From Ga0077530 sp046293075 (GTDB lineage Bacteria > Pseudomonadota > Alphaproteobacteria > Rhizobiales > Hyphomicrobiaceae), in NCBI GenBank assembly GCA_046293075.1, contig JBKBPL010000014.1, forward strand, positions 36,214 through 100,213: 64,000 nt of DNA, written 5' to 3'. The notes beneath the pieces were generated by a model. That model was not told the DNA's origin. It saw nothing but the letters and a program-made list of their open reading frames with translations, and did no database searches. Positions 26,501-33,518 of this stretch are shown here, one piece after another (the first letter of the stretch is position 1; each line of letters begins with the position of its first letter). A program made the position numbers and the translations under genes.

Positions 26501-26912
26501 GACTGGCCTCCACCTTATCAAGCGTAATCACGAGGCACCCGTTGCTCACCGATCGTCGGGCTTGCCTGTACTCACCGGCAGGAAGTCTCAGGCGCCGTTC
26601 GAACCGGCCCTGGGGCAACTCTAGTCGGTGAATGACCGCGGTGCGCAATTCGTTTGGCAGCACGCGCGTTCCGGAGATCACGAGTTCCGCCCCCGATATC
26701 GTCGCCTCGACTTGATCGAGGTTGACGCCGGGAAGCGCGACGAGAATGAGCACGGCGCGCGCTGTTTCCAGTATGTCGACGGGTGGCTCCCAGACCGGCA
26801 GCCGGGAGAGCGAGCCCCCCGGCCTGATGACCTCCCCAAGCAAGCGCTCGGTCCGCGCCAGCATCGCGAATGCCTCGGACCACATCCAGTCCCGGAGAAA
26901 ATCGCGCTCCAT
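26493..26912 (-). CDS. Hsp20/alpha-crystallin small heat shock protein
   Basis: 139 residues. WEPPVDILETARAVLILVALPGVNLDQVEATISGAELVISG covers most of the alpha-crystallin domain (quoted in part: WEPPVDILET, VALPGVNLDQVEA), and FERRLRLPAGEY is the next conserved strand. The protein ends soon after the domain and the C-terminal IxI oligomerisation motif is not evident, so assembly may differ from classical members. Small heat shock proteins hold unfolding proteins for refolding or, as this operon suggests, for degradation by Lon. AAAGGAGAG lies just upstream of the ATG at 26912. Confidence 0.85.
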   Translation of the reverse strand: MERDFLRDWMWSEAFAMLARTERLLGEVIRPGGSLSRLPVWEPPVDILETARAVLILVALPGVNLDQVEATISGAELVISGTRVLPNELRTAVIHRLELPQGRFERRLRLPAGEYRQARRSVSNGCLVITLDKVEASRG

Positions 26913-26964
26913 CGCCTCTCCTTTGCGATATATCGCCCCCGGCCGGGCTGCATAGGGCTCGAAT

Positions 26965-27654
26965 TTACGTGGGCTTCGTCGTGTCGGCTTTGGGCCTTTC
27001 CTCCTCGACAAGCGTGCCACCGACGAGATAGCGCACCATCTCCGCAATATTCGTTGCACGATCACCGGCCCGCTCGATCGCCCGAGCCATCAGCAGCATC
27101 TGCGTGCCCGTAGAGGTATGCTCTGAATTCTCCATGATGTACGCGAGCAGCTTGCCAAAGCAGGTCGAGTACATCTCGTCGAGTTCCTTATCGCGCGCCC
27201 ACACCTCCTGCGCCCGAAGATCGTCGCGGCTCGCATAGGCAGCCATCACATCTTCGACCATCGCCACCGCGAAACGGCCAAGCGCGATGAGTGACCTCAC
27301 CGGCTCTTCGCCATTCGTGCGCAGCACGAGATAGCGTTCGGCCAGATCCTCGGCGTAGTCGCAAATCCTCTCGAGCTCGCTGGCAATTCTCTGGGCCGAC
27401 AGCACCTCTCGCAAATCGACAGCAACCGGCTGCCGCAGCGCCAGCACGCGGATGGACAGGCGATCGATCTCGTGCTGCATCCGATCGGCATCGGGCTCGC
27501 GCTCGATGACGCGACGGGAAAGGGCGCGGTCCCCCTTCTCTATTGCGTCAAGCGCCGCCTTGAGTTGCTCGCCGGCAAGCGTGCCCATTTTCTCCACCAG
27601 TTGCCTCAGCTGGTGGAGCTGCTCATCAAGAGACCTGACAATATGATTACTCAC
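26965..27654 (-). CDS. phoU: PhoU-domain protein
   Basis: 229 residues with two helical PhoU repeats, each carrying an E/DxxxD metal-binding motif: LERICDYAEDLAERYL in the first and IERAGDRATNIAEMV in the second. PhoU normally links the Pst phosphate transporter to PhoR, but no pst genes are here. As first gene of a phoU-hsp20-lon operon it is probably a stress paralogue, as PhoU-like proteins are in persister physiology. The start is GTG at 27654 with GGAGGCG 6 bases upstream; the longer frame has no such site. An FNR-type box lies 93 bases upstream. Confidence 0.86.
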   Translation of the reverse strand: MSNHIVRSLDEQLHQLRQLVEKMGTLAGEQLKAALDAIEKGDRALSRRVIEREPDADRMQHEIDRLSIRVLALRQPVAVDLREVLSAQRIASELERICDYAEDLAERYLVLRTNGEEPVRSLIALGRFAVAMVEDVMAAYASRDDLRAQEVWARDKELDEMYSTCFGKLLAYIMENSEHTSTGTQMLLMARAIERAGDRATNIAEMVRYLVGGTLVEEERPKADTTKPT

Positions 27655-27746
27655 GGCCGTTCGCCTCCGCCACGCAGTGGGCCCAGGCGGCATCCCTGCT
27701 GCCGCTGCTGATCACAGGAAGGCTAGCGAAGTGATCGGGAGCGGTG

Positions 27747-27760
27747 TTGACCCAGGTCAA
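27747..27760. promoter_or_regulatory. FNR/FixK-type box TTGACCCAGGTCAA
   Basis: Exact TTGA-N6-TCAA, centred about 100 bases upstream of the GTG start of phoU, between it and the end of the THUMP gene at 27831. It probably drives phoU-hsp20-lon. Confidence 0.75.
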
Positions 27761-27830
27761 ATGACCACGGTGCCGGCGGCGATCGCCCCATCGCGACATG
27801 CGTCCCACGGCGGGGGCCGAGGGCGCCCCT

Positions 27831-28421
27831 TCAATCGATGCGAAGAAATGGACAGCGCTTGCGATCGTTGCGCGACCAAAGCGACATGCCGGCACGCTCG
27901 CCCACCGTCTCGATGTCGCCCACATAGTCTGGATCACGAAAATCGAGATGGCCCGGCTGCCCCAGCTCACGCAAGCGATCGAGGATGCAATCATCAACGA
28001 ATCGCTCCTCGATTTGCGTGCTCAATTTTACGTGCGACTCGCCCCTGCGCCGGTGCAGCCGCACGTGGAACGTCCCCCCAGCAATGCGCTCTGCCCATAG
28101 GCGTGCGACGGCGCGCGCCTTCTCTTGGAATTCGTCGGCTGTCTTGAAACCGAAGGTGGTCTGCGCCGGCATGATGCGGGAAATGTCGTCATAGAGGCTC
28201 GCGTCATGCTCCGCGGCCGCCGAAATTTCTTCGAGAAAGGCCGCGATGTCGGCTACCCTCAACACCAGAACATTGTGAAATTCGGTCCGGGCGACCTCCC
28301 CATAGCGCGACAGAAGGCGGCGGGCCCGCCGCAGGCCCTGCCAATCATAAGCGGTCACGACGACGTTCCAATCCATGTCGCTTGGATCTCTTCCGGACCG
28401 CGACGAATGCCGGTCGTTCAT
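27831..28421 (-). CDS. THUMP-domain protein
   Basis: 196 residues. The middle and C-terminal half read like a THUMP RNA-binding domain: GGTFHVRLHRRRGESHVKLS, then HLDFRDPDYVGDIETVG and AGMSLWSRNDRKRCPFLRID, matching the usual pattern of a strand with Arg, an LxxPD-like strand and a final GLSL strand. The N-terminus (DWNVVVTAYDWQGLRRARRLL) is the ferredoxin-like portion. No methyltransferase, thiouridylase or pseudouridine-synthase module is attached, so it may act as a partner that presents tRNA. GTGGAGGAAC is 5 bases before the ATG at 28421. Sure of fold class, not of role. Confidence 0.68.
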   Translation of the reverse strand: MNDRHSSRSGRDPSDMDWNVVVTAYDWQGLRRARRLLSRYGEVARTEFHNVLVLRVADIAAFLEEISAAAEHDASLYDDISRIMPAQTTFGFKTADEFQEKARAVARLWAERIAGGTFHVRLHRRRGESHVKLSTQIEERFVDDCILDRLRELGQPGHLDFRDPDYVGDIETVGERAGMSLWSRNDRKRCPFLRID

Positions 28422-28531
28422 GAGTTCCTCCACGGTGGAATCGCGCCCTTGCAATCCTCATCGACTACATCGTCGGCTGCGGCGACAGCTTCGGGCGGCT
28501 GCCCAGCCCCGCCACAGGGATGGGTCCCGGT

Positions 28532-28726
28532 CTCTTCGCACGACCGGCCCAACGCCGACCGGCCTTCCCCGAATTAATCAGCCCCTAACGGCACAGCGAG
28601 CAGGCAACGCGCCGTGTGCTCGGCCTAGCCGGCATGGGCGCGCGTCGCGGCTTCTCCAAGCCCCGGCCAATCGTCCATTGTGCCCTCGTCCAGGCCGAGC
28701 CATGCAACGGTGACAAGATCCTCCTC
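28532..28726 (-). pseudogene. DUF3775 gene remnant with two in-frame stops
   Basis: On the minus strand, directly after the DUF2267 gene and in another frame, the translation reads EEDLVTVAWLGLDEGTMDDW, then RAHAG-stop-AEHTARCLLAVPLGAD-stop-FGEGRSALGRSCEE. From memory, this follows DUF3775 proteins step by step: ELVALAWLGRGD..DDW, RTAxYLLGxPLLGDYLEEGL, FGRSCEE. The stops are TAG near 28622 and TAA at 28574-28576. The 5' part of such a gene is missing. I read it as a decayed gene; sequencing error is less likely because two stops would have to be wrong. Confidence 0.6.
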
Positions 28727-29141
28727 AGCTTGGCCAAAGGGCGCGGAGTGCTTCAGGCGTGACAGCCTTAGCGTCCTCCAGTTCAGCAGGGGGCAAGCGG
28801 GCGGCCAGCAGAGCGAACACCGCATGCGCCACCTGCTCCGGGTCGATGCCCACGTCGCGATGCACACCGTCGTGGATGCGCTCCAGGAAGGCCCTGCGGC
28901 TCCTGAGCGGCCGTCGCCGTGGATGCAGTCCTTCGTAATAAAGGCCCCGCAGAAGAGCCGGAAAGCTGCCCCCCAGATAGGTAATTTCCTCAAGGGGCAA
29001 GCTATCGCGGAGGGCATGCAATGTGGCGATCAAGGCCAAATACACCCTTTCTCGGTCCTGCCAACCCAGGCGGCCCATCAAATCGTCGATCCATTCCTCG
29101 GTCGCCGGGACCGCCGCCTCGATATCCCGTAATCCAGTCAT
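28725..29141 (-). CDS. DUF2267 family protein
   Basis: 138 residues. VPATEEWIDDLMGRLGWQDRERVYLALIATLHALRDSLPLEEITYLGGSFPALLRGLYYEGL is the family pattern (only short pieces are given here as diagnostics: GWQDRERVYLAL, LPALLRGLYYEG-like SFPALLRGLYYEG). DUF2267 proteins are two four-helix bundles of unknown function, frequently found beside Hsp20, BON and universal-stress genes. The 3' end overlaps the DUF3775 remnant by 2 bases, so a two-gene unit may once have existed. An FNR-type box lies 158 bases upstream. Confidence 0.8.
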   Translation of the reverse strand: MTGLRDIEAAVPATEEWIDDLMGRLGWQDRERVYLALIATLHALRDSLPLEEITYLGGSFPALLRGLYYEGLHPRRRPLRSRRAFLERIHDGVHRDVGIDPEQVAHAVFALLAARLPPAELEDAKAVTPEALRALWPS

Positions 29142-29298
29142 TGCTGCATCTCACTGGCGTTGATGCGGTGCAGATCCCCTGCCAAGAGCCACCGGTGTGC
29201 TGATCCGTGTGCAGCAGCAGACGCACAGACCGGGCGCAGAGCTCACAGCACACAATCCTCAAGCGTTCACATGTTCCAACATGAACCCGGTCGTGCTT

Positions 29299-29312
29299 TT
29301 GATTTTTGTCAA
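29299..29312. promoter_or_regulatory. FNR/FixK-type box TTGATTTTTGTCAA
   Basis: Exact TTGA-N6-TCAA in the 245-base gap between the CheR-like gene and DUF2267. Only the minus-strand DUF2267 gene (start 29141) can be its target; the THUMP gene may be read through from it. Confidence 0.75.
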
Positions 29313-29386
29313 CGTCAAGGAGGTCAGTCCCTGCGCGAGGCCGGCTCTCGTGTAATGGTCGACGGGAGCCACCAGGGCGCGTTGTC

Positions 29387-30205
29387 TCAAGAAACGGCGC
29401 CGCCACGCCATTGGAGAACTGAGCGGCAGTCGGCCAAGGGATGAAAGCCGACCATGCCTTCGGGCAGCGCTTCATGCGCGCCGATGACGAGATAGCCGCC
29501 GAACCTCAAGCGCGCAGCAACGCCCTGCATGACCCGCATCTGCAGATCAGGTTCAAAATAGGTGAGCACAAGATTGCGACAGAGTACGAGGTCGAATGGC
29601 CCTGGCGGCATTTCCAATCTGATGTCCTGTCGGATGAACGAAATGCCGTGGCGGTATGTCGGCTTCACGCAGAGCAGATCGCCTTGCCTCTCGAAGCCGT
29701 GAGCGATCCAGGCACTCGGCATCTCCTTCAGGCTGCCAAAGGGGTAGCATCCGGCGGAAGCGCGAGAGAGAACCGCTTCGTCGACATCGGTCCCAAGCAG
29801 CGAAAGGGCTACTGCGGGGTGCTTCTCGGCAAGTGTCAGATCCCACAGGATGCGTAGCGTATAGACTTCCTCACCAGAGGCACAGCCGGCCGACCAACAC
29901 GCAATGTCGCGTGTCTCCCCGGCCGCCCGTTGGGCCAGTTGTGGCAGGATGCGCTCGCCCAAAAGCCGAAACACGTTTCGGTCGCGATAGAAGCGCGAGA
30001 TCGTAATGCGGCAGAAGCCATCGAGCACAGTCCACTCCTGCGGGTGGCGCTCGATATGCGCTTTGTATGCAGCGAAGTCCTCCAGACCAAGGCTCTCAAT
30101 CCGGCGGCGAATGCGCTTGCAAACCTGGCTGCGGACTTTGCGGAAGCCGCGCCAGCTGAGCCTGAGCCGCGGCAGTGCCCACTGCAGGAAGGCAACGCAA
30201 TCCAT
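29387..30205 (-). CDS. CheR-type SAM-dependent methyltransferase, no chemotaxis context
   Basis: 272 residues. The CheR helical N-terminus (RKVRSQVCKRIRRRI) leads to ITISRFYRDRNVFRLLGERILP and the SAM-binding motif CWSAGCASGEEVYTLRIL. FDLVLCRNLVLTYF is the catalytic-domain strand matching FDLIFCRNVLIYF in CheR. CheR methylates glutamates on chemoreceptors, but no chemotaxis genes are nearby. It directly follows rtcA on the same strand with starts overlapping or 6 bases apart (TTG 30214, ATG 30205), which suggests a different substrate here. I chose the ATG. Confidence 0.78.
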   Translation of the reverse strand: MDCVAFLQWALPRLRLSWRGFRKVRSQVCKRIRRRIESLGLEDFAAYKAHIERHPQEWTVLDGFCRITISRFYRDRNVFRLLGERILPQLAQRAAGETRDIACWSAGCASGEEVYTLRILWDLTLAEKHPAVALSLLGTDVDEAVLSRASAGCYPFGSLKEMPSAWIAHGFERQGDLLCVKPTYRHGISFIRQDIRLEMPPGPFDLVLCRNLVLTYFEPDLQMRVMQGVAARLRFGGYLVIGAHEALPEGMVGFHPLADCRSVLQWRGGAVS

Positions 30206-30210
30206 GCTCT

Positions 30211-31317
30211 TCAAACTGGCCTCACTTGCCTGGCGACAGCCGCCGTGCTGGGCGTGATCGAAACGAGCGCCGAGCCCCCTTCTTGCCGCTCGATCCGAAC
30301 GTCAGCAATACCGAACTGACCGATGACCCAAGCGTTGGTCTCGAGATGCCGCGTCACGCGTTCGCTGGTGAAAGACGATGGTGCGCAGGCCAGTGAAAGC
30401 GGCAAGAGAACCTGATCTGCCAGATGCAGATCAAGCGCCGCACCGCTTCTCAAATGTCCGAGCAGTGCGCCAGCCGCCTCGTCGGCGACGGTCTCCGCGC
30501 TCTTCCCTCGGGCCCCAAAGGCGTTGAATCCGGCGCTGACGTGCTCGTACGCGGCGGTAAGGAATAGGCCCGCGCCGGGGCTTGCAGCACTGACGCACTC
30601 CGCGCGTATATCGACGGCCGCAGCAGACGTCGAGAGGTGCTCCGTTGCTCGTGCGGCCATGCGTTGCGCGATATGCGATGGCAGGTTGGCTGCGATGGCA
30701 CGGCCTGAAACAGAACGGAGCGCCCCCCGCGAGATGATTTCGAGCGGCCTGAGGTGCGTGCTGGCCTGCTTCCCGAGCCCCGACACACCTCCAATAATCT
30801 CACCTTGTCCCACGGGAAGGAATCCGAACTGGGTGAGCTCTACCTGCAGCGATATGCCCATGCGTGCCAGAAGCGGGCACCAGACATGGGCGATATAGTC
30901 GTAGGGGGGGCTCGAGGGGACGTGCGTTCCACCGCGGATGCAAAAGCGAGATGGCCCGCCTGCAAAGACGGCTGCGACCGCAACCGTCTGCAGGACAAGC
31001 GTCGTTGCGCCGGCGCTCCCCCCTTCGCGCGCCGCGGCGACATCGAAGCGGTAGTTGCCGGGCTGTGGTGGCGCCGTCGGGCGAAACGAAAGAGTTTCTG
31101 ATGACAGCGTCGCACCCGAGACCTCTGCTTGGCAAAGCTCGGCCGCTGAGAGCACCGCTGTCAGATGCTGGGCCGCCAAGCCCGGCTTGGGGCGACGGGC
31201 GCGGAGACTCTCGATCCTGAGGGGCCGTCCAGTAATTGCGGACAGCGTCAGGGCTGTACGGAGAATCTGCCCTCCGCCTTCGCCGTACGACCCATCGATG
31301 ATGACGCTCTCGCCCAT
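30211..31317 (-). CDS. rtcA: RNA 3'-terminal phosphate cyclase
   Basis: 368 residues. DGSYGEGGGQILRTALTLSAITG at the N-terminus (seen as DGSYGEGGGQILR) and RPKPGLAAQHLTAV are RtcA hallmarks. The catalytic histidine expected for the adenylated intermediate lies in LDLHLADQVLLPLSL, matching HLADQ of E. coli RtcA. It converts RNA 3'-phosphates to 2',3'-cyclic phosphates using ATP, a step of RNA repair or processing. No rtcB ligase or rtcR activator is visible, unlike the E. coli operon. The ATG at 31317 gives the family start MGESVIIDGSYGEG. It heads an operon with the CheR-like gene, and a perfect FNR-type box lies 139 bases upstream. Confidence 0.92.
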   Translation of the reverse strand: MGESVIIDGSYGEGGGQILRTALTLSAITGRPLRIESLRARRPKPGLAAQHLTAVLSAAELCQAEVSGATLSSETLSFRPTAPPQPGNYRFDVAAAREGGSAGATTLVLQTVAVAAVFAGGPSRFCIRGGTHVPSSPPYDYIAHVWCPLLARMGISLQVELTQFGFLPVGQGEIIGGVSGLGKQASTHLRPLEIISRGALRSVSGRAIAANLPSHIAQRMAARATEHLSTSAAAVDIRAECVSAASPGAGLFLTAAYEHVSAGFNAFGARGKSAETVADEAAGALLGHLRSGAALDLHLADQVLLPLSLACAPSSFTSERVTRHLETNAWVIGQFGIADVRIERQEGGSALVSITPSTAAVARQVRPV

Positions 31318-31455
31318 AGGCCTAGGGTGCTCCTCTCCTACTCCAGCGCGCCAGGGCGGTGCGAAGACAACGCCCGCCGTCCGCTCAATGCTGTCAAGCC
31401 CCACTGAATTCAGGCCGCTCGTGGGCAGGTTGGATTAGGTGGTAGAGCTTCCGGA

Positions 31456-31469
31456 TTGATATCGATCAA
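31456..31469. promoter_or_regulatory. FNR/FixK-type box TTGATATCGATCAA
   Basis: A perfect 14-base palindrome between divergent rtcA (start 31317) and the GYD gene (start 31534). At the usual -41.5 spacing the plus-strand leader would be about 30 bases and the minus-strand leader about 104, so it could serve either or both. Confidence 0.78.
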
Positions 31470-31533
31470 AGGATGGACCGGTCAGGCCATGCATGTTGGC
31501 TAACGCGCAGCCATCTTGCGTGGAGTAGCCGTC

Positions 31534-31833
31534 ATGCAGACATTCGTCATGCTTACGCGACTGGCGCCCGATGCGGTCAAATCCCCCAAAGGGCTAGAGG
31601 ACCTCGAACGCAAGGCCGTCGAGGCGGTGAAGGCAAAGTGCCCCAAGGTCACTTGGAAGGGCAGCTACGCCGTGATGGGCCCCTATGATTATATCGATAT
31701 CTTCGAGGCCCCAGACCTCGCCACGGCGGCTCAGGTATCGGCGCTGATCCGCACATTCGGGCACGCCCATACCGAAATCTGGGGCGCCATGGAATGGGCT
31801 CGGTTCAAGGAAGTCGTGCGCGCCCTTGGCTAA
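31534..31833 (+). CDS. GYD-domain protein
   Basis: 99 residues, the normal length of a GYD (alpha/beta dimeric barrel-like) protein. MQTFVMLTRLAPDAVKSP, VTWKGSYAVMGPYDYIDIFEAPD and the final strand fit the family; the namesake GYD triplet appears as GPYDYID. Function is unknown for the family. GGAG is about 10 bases upstream of the ATG at 31534. It is first in a run with the BCAM0308-like, BON and Fpg-like genes, all plus strand with gaps under 40 bases, thus a likely four-gene operon under the box at 31456. Confidence 0.82.
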   Translation: MQTFVMLTRLAPDAVKSPKGLEDLERKAVEAVKAKCPKVTWKGSYAVMGPYDYIDIFEAPDLATAAQVSALIRTFGHAHTEIWGAMEWARFKEVVRALG

Positions 31834-31869
31834 CGGGCCGCCAGCCCCACCACGAGAAGGAAAGACTCA

Positions 31870-32385
31870 ATGAAGACGCGTGACTTGCACCGCGCTGAGC
31901 CGCGGCACGACCTGATGAAATCTCACAACATCCGGGAGGAGGTGCACGACCCTTACCAGACCCGCAAGAAGTTTCGCGAGCCCTCTGTCTGCGGCCAATG
32001 TGATGCCGTCTATCATAAGGGGAGATGGCAGTGGATGGAGGAGCGCCCGCCGGGTGCCTTCGAGGACCTTTGCCCGGCCTGTCATCGCATAAAGGACAAG
32101 TTCCCCGCCGGAGAGATCATATTGAGCGGCGCATTCTTGGCGGCGCACCGGGAGGAGATCCTGAGGCTGGTGCGCAACGAAGCGGAGGCCGAGAACGCCG
32201 AGCATCCTCTTCACCGGATCATGGGGATCGAGGAGCGGCCCGTGCAGGCCATCGTGACGACGACCGACATTCATTTACCGCGCCGCATCGGGCACGCGCT
32301 GGAGCACGCCTACAAAGGGCAGTTGGAAATTCATTTTGATGAGGACGGCCACTTCGCGCGGGCGAAGTGGCATCGCGACGTCTAG
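31870..32385 (+). CDS. BCAM0308 family zinc-ribbon protein
   Basis: 171 residues. SVCGQCDAVYHKGRW and EDLCPACHRIKDKFPAGE give a CxxC-x(n)-CxxC zinc ribbon (Cys pairs at about residues 41/44 and 69/72). A mixed domain follows with EERPVQAIVTTTDIHLPRRIGHALEHAYKGQLEIHF, read as IVTTTDIHLPRRIG and ALEHAYKGQL. The family is named after a gene of the B. cenocepacia low-oxygen-activated (lxa) locus. The zinc-ribbon layout recalls NMD3-like ribosome export factors, so RNA or ribosome binding is possible. Second gene of the GYD-to-Fpg run. Confidence 0.78.
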   Translation: MKTRDLHRAEPRHDLMKSHNIREEVHDPYQTRKKFREPSVCGQCDAVYHKGRWQWMEERPPGAFEDLCPACHRIKDKFPAGEIILSGAFLAAHREEILRLVRNEAEAENAEHPLHRIMGIEERPVQAIVTTTDIHLPRRIGHALEHAYKGQLEIHFDEDGHFARAKWHRDV

Positions 32386-32420
32386 AACGCCCGAGTGCCC
32401 CCCGATCAGGAGCCGCTTCG

Positions 32421-33515
32421 ATGGCCATCTGGCGATTGTCCCCTATTGATCTCTCGGACCCGAACTGGGAGGCGAGTTCCCACCGTGCCGCTGCCATCGT
32501 GCGCGCACCGGACGAGAAGACGGCGCGCGAGGTGGCCCAGTCTGCTTTCGGCGTGCAGATGAGGTTCAGGCCAAATCTGAGGCTCATTGCGCCGTGGAAG
32601 CGCGCCGAGCTTGTGCAGGCCGAGCATATTGAGGATCCCCGGTACGATCCTGATGGTCCGAGCGGCGTACTGGTGCCAACTTTCGAGGCGGACCTCGCCG
32701 CTCAACCAAAGATGGCGCCCCCCGTCGCGCGCGAAAGGGCAACGCGGGCAGATCTGCAAGCGGCGTCTCCACAGCGGGCTGCACGAACGAAGGACGACCT
32801 TCAACTCCTGGCCGAGGTGAGGGCGACGCTCCGCAGCGAGCCGAGCGTGGGCGCCTCGTTCCATCCGAGCGAGCTCGAGATCGAGAGCGAGGGCATGCTC
32901 GTGCTGGGCGGCGAAGTCGATAGCGTGAAGGCCAAGAAGCTGGCGCTTGAACGTGTCGCGGCGCTGCCCGGTATCGCCGCCATCGTCGACCGCCTGCACG
33001 TCAAGCCCGCGACACGCATGACCGATAAGGAGATCCGCGCTCATTTGCGTGACGCGCTGGCGGAGGAAACCAGCTTCAGGCATCTGGAGATCCGCGAGCT
33101 TCAGGACGGTGGATACGCGCTCGTACGAGGGGCGCCTGAGGTCAACCGCGGTCACATCGACTTCGAGGTCAAGGACGGCGTGGTCACGCTGGACGGTCAG
33201 GTGCCGGGCCTCACAAGCAAGCGGCTCGCGGGCCTCATCGCATGGTGGGTGCCGGGCGTACGCGATGTCGTCAACGGCATGGCTGTCGAGCCTCCCGAGG
33301 ACGATGGGCCAGACATGATCGCCGAGGCCGTCCGCGTGGTCCTCGAGAAGGACCCATTTGTCGATGCTGGTCAGGTCCGGGTCGGCGTACGTAACACGGT
33401 CGTGCGCCTGACGGGGGTTGTGCCTTCCACGGTCGAGAGAGAAGCGGCTGAGCGAGATGCCTGGTGCGTATTCGGCGTTGACAACGTCATCAATGAGATC
33501 GAGGTCAGGCCCTGA
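32421..33515 (+). CDS. Protein with three BON domains
   Basis: 364 residues. Three BON-type modules follow an N-terminal 130-residue region: about 135-205 (LAEVRATLRSEPSVGAS, then VLGGEVDSVKAKKLALERVAALPGI), about 210-290 (VVTLDGQVPGLTSKRLAGLIAWWVPGVRDVVNGM) and about 295-364 (AEAVRVVLEKDPFVDA, then VDNVINEIEV). BON domains bind phospholipid or nucleic acid and usually sit in periplasmic proteins, but no signal peptide is visible, so this one appears cytoplasmic. The N-terminal region has a HRAAAIVRAPDEKTAREVAQSAFG module of unknown type. Translation start at 32421 agrees with a GGAGCCG-like site. Confidence 0.85.
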   Translation: MAIWRLSPIDLSDPNWEASSHRAAAIVRAPDEKTAREVAQSAFGVQMRFRPNLRLIAPWKRAELVQAEHIEDPRYDPDGPSGVLVPTFEADLAAQPKMAPPVARERATRADLQAASPQRAARTKDDLQLLAEVRATLRSEPSVGASFHPSELEIESEGMLVLGGEVDSVKAKKLALERVAALPGIAAIVDRLHVKPATRMTDKEIRAHLRDALAEETSFRHLEIRELQDGGYALVRGAPEVNRGHIDFEVKDGVVTLDGQVPGLTSKRLAGLIAWWVPGVRDVVNGMAVEPPEDDGPDMIAEAVRVVLEKDPFVDAGQVRVGVRNTVVRLTGVVPSTVEREAAERDAWCVFGVDNVINEIEVRP

Positions 33516-33518
33516 GCC

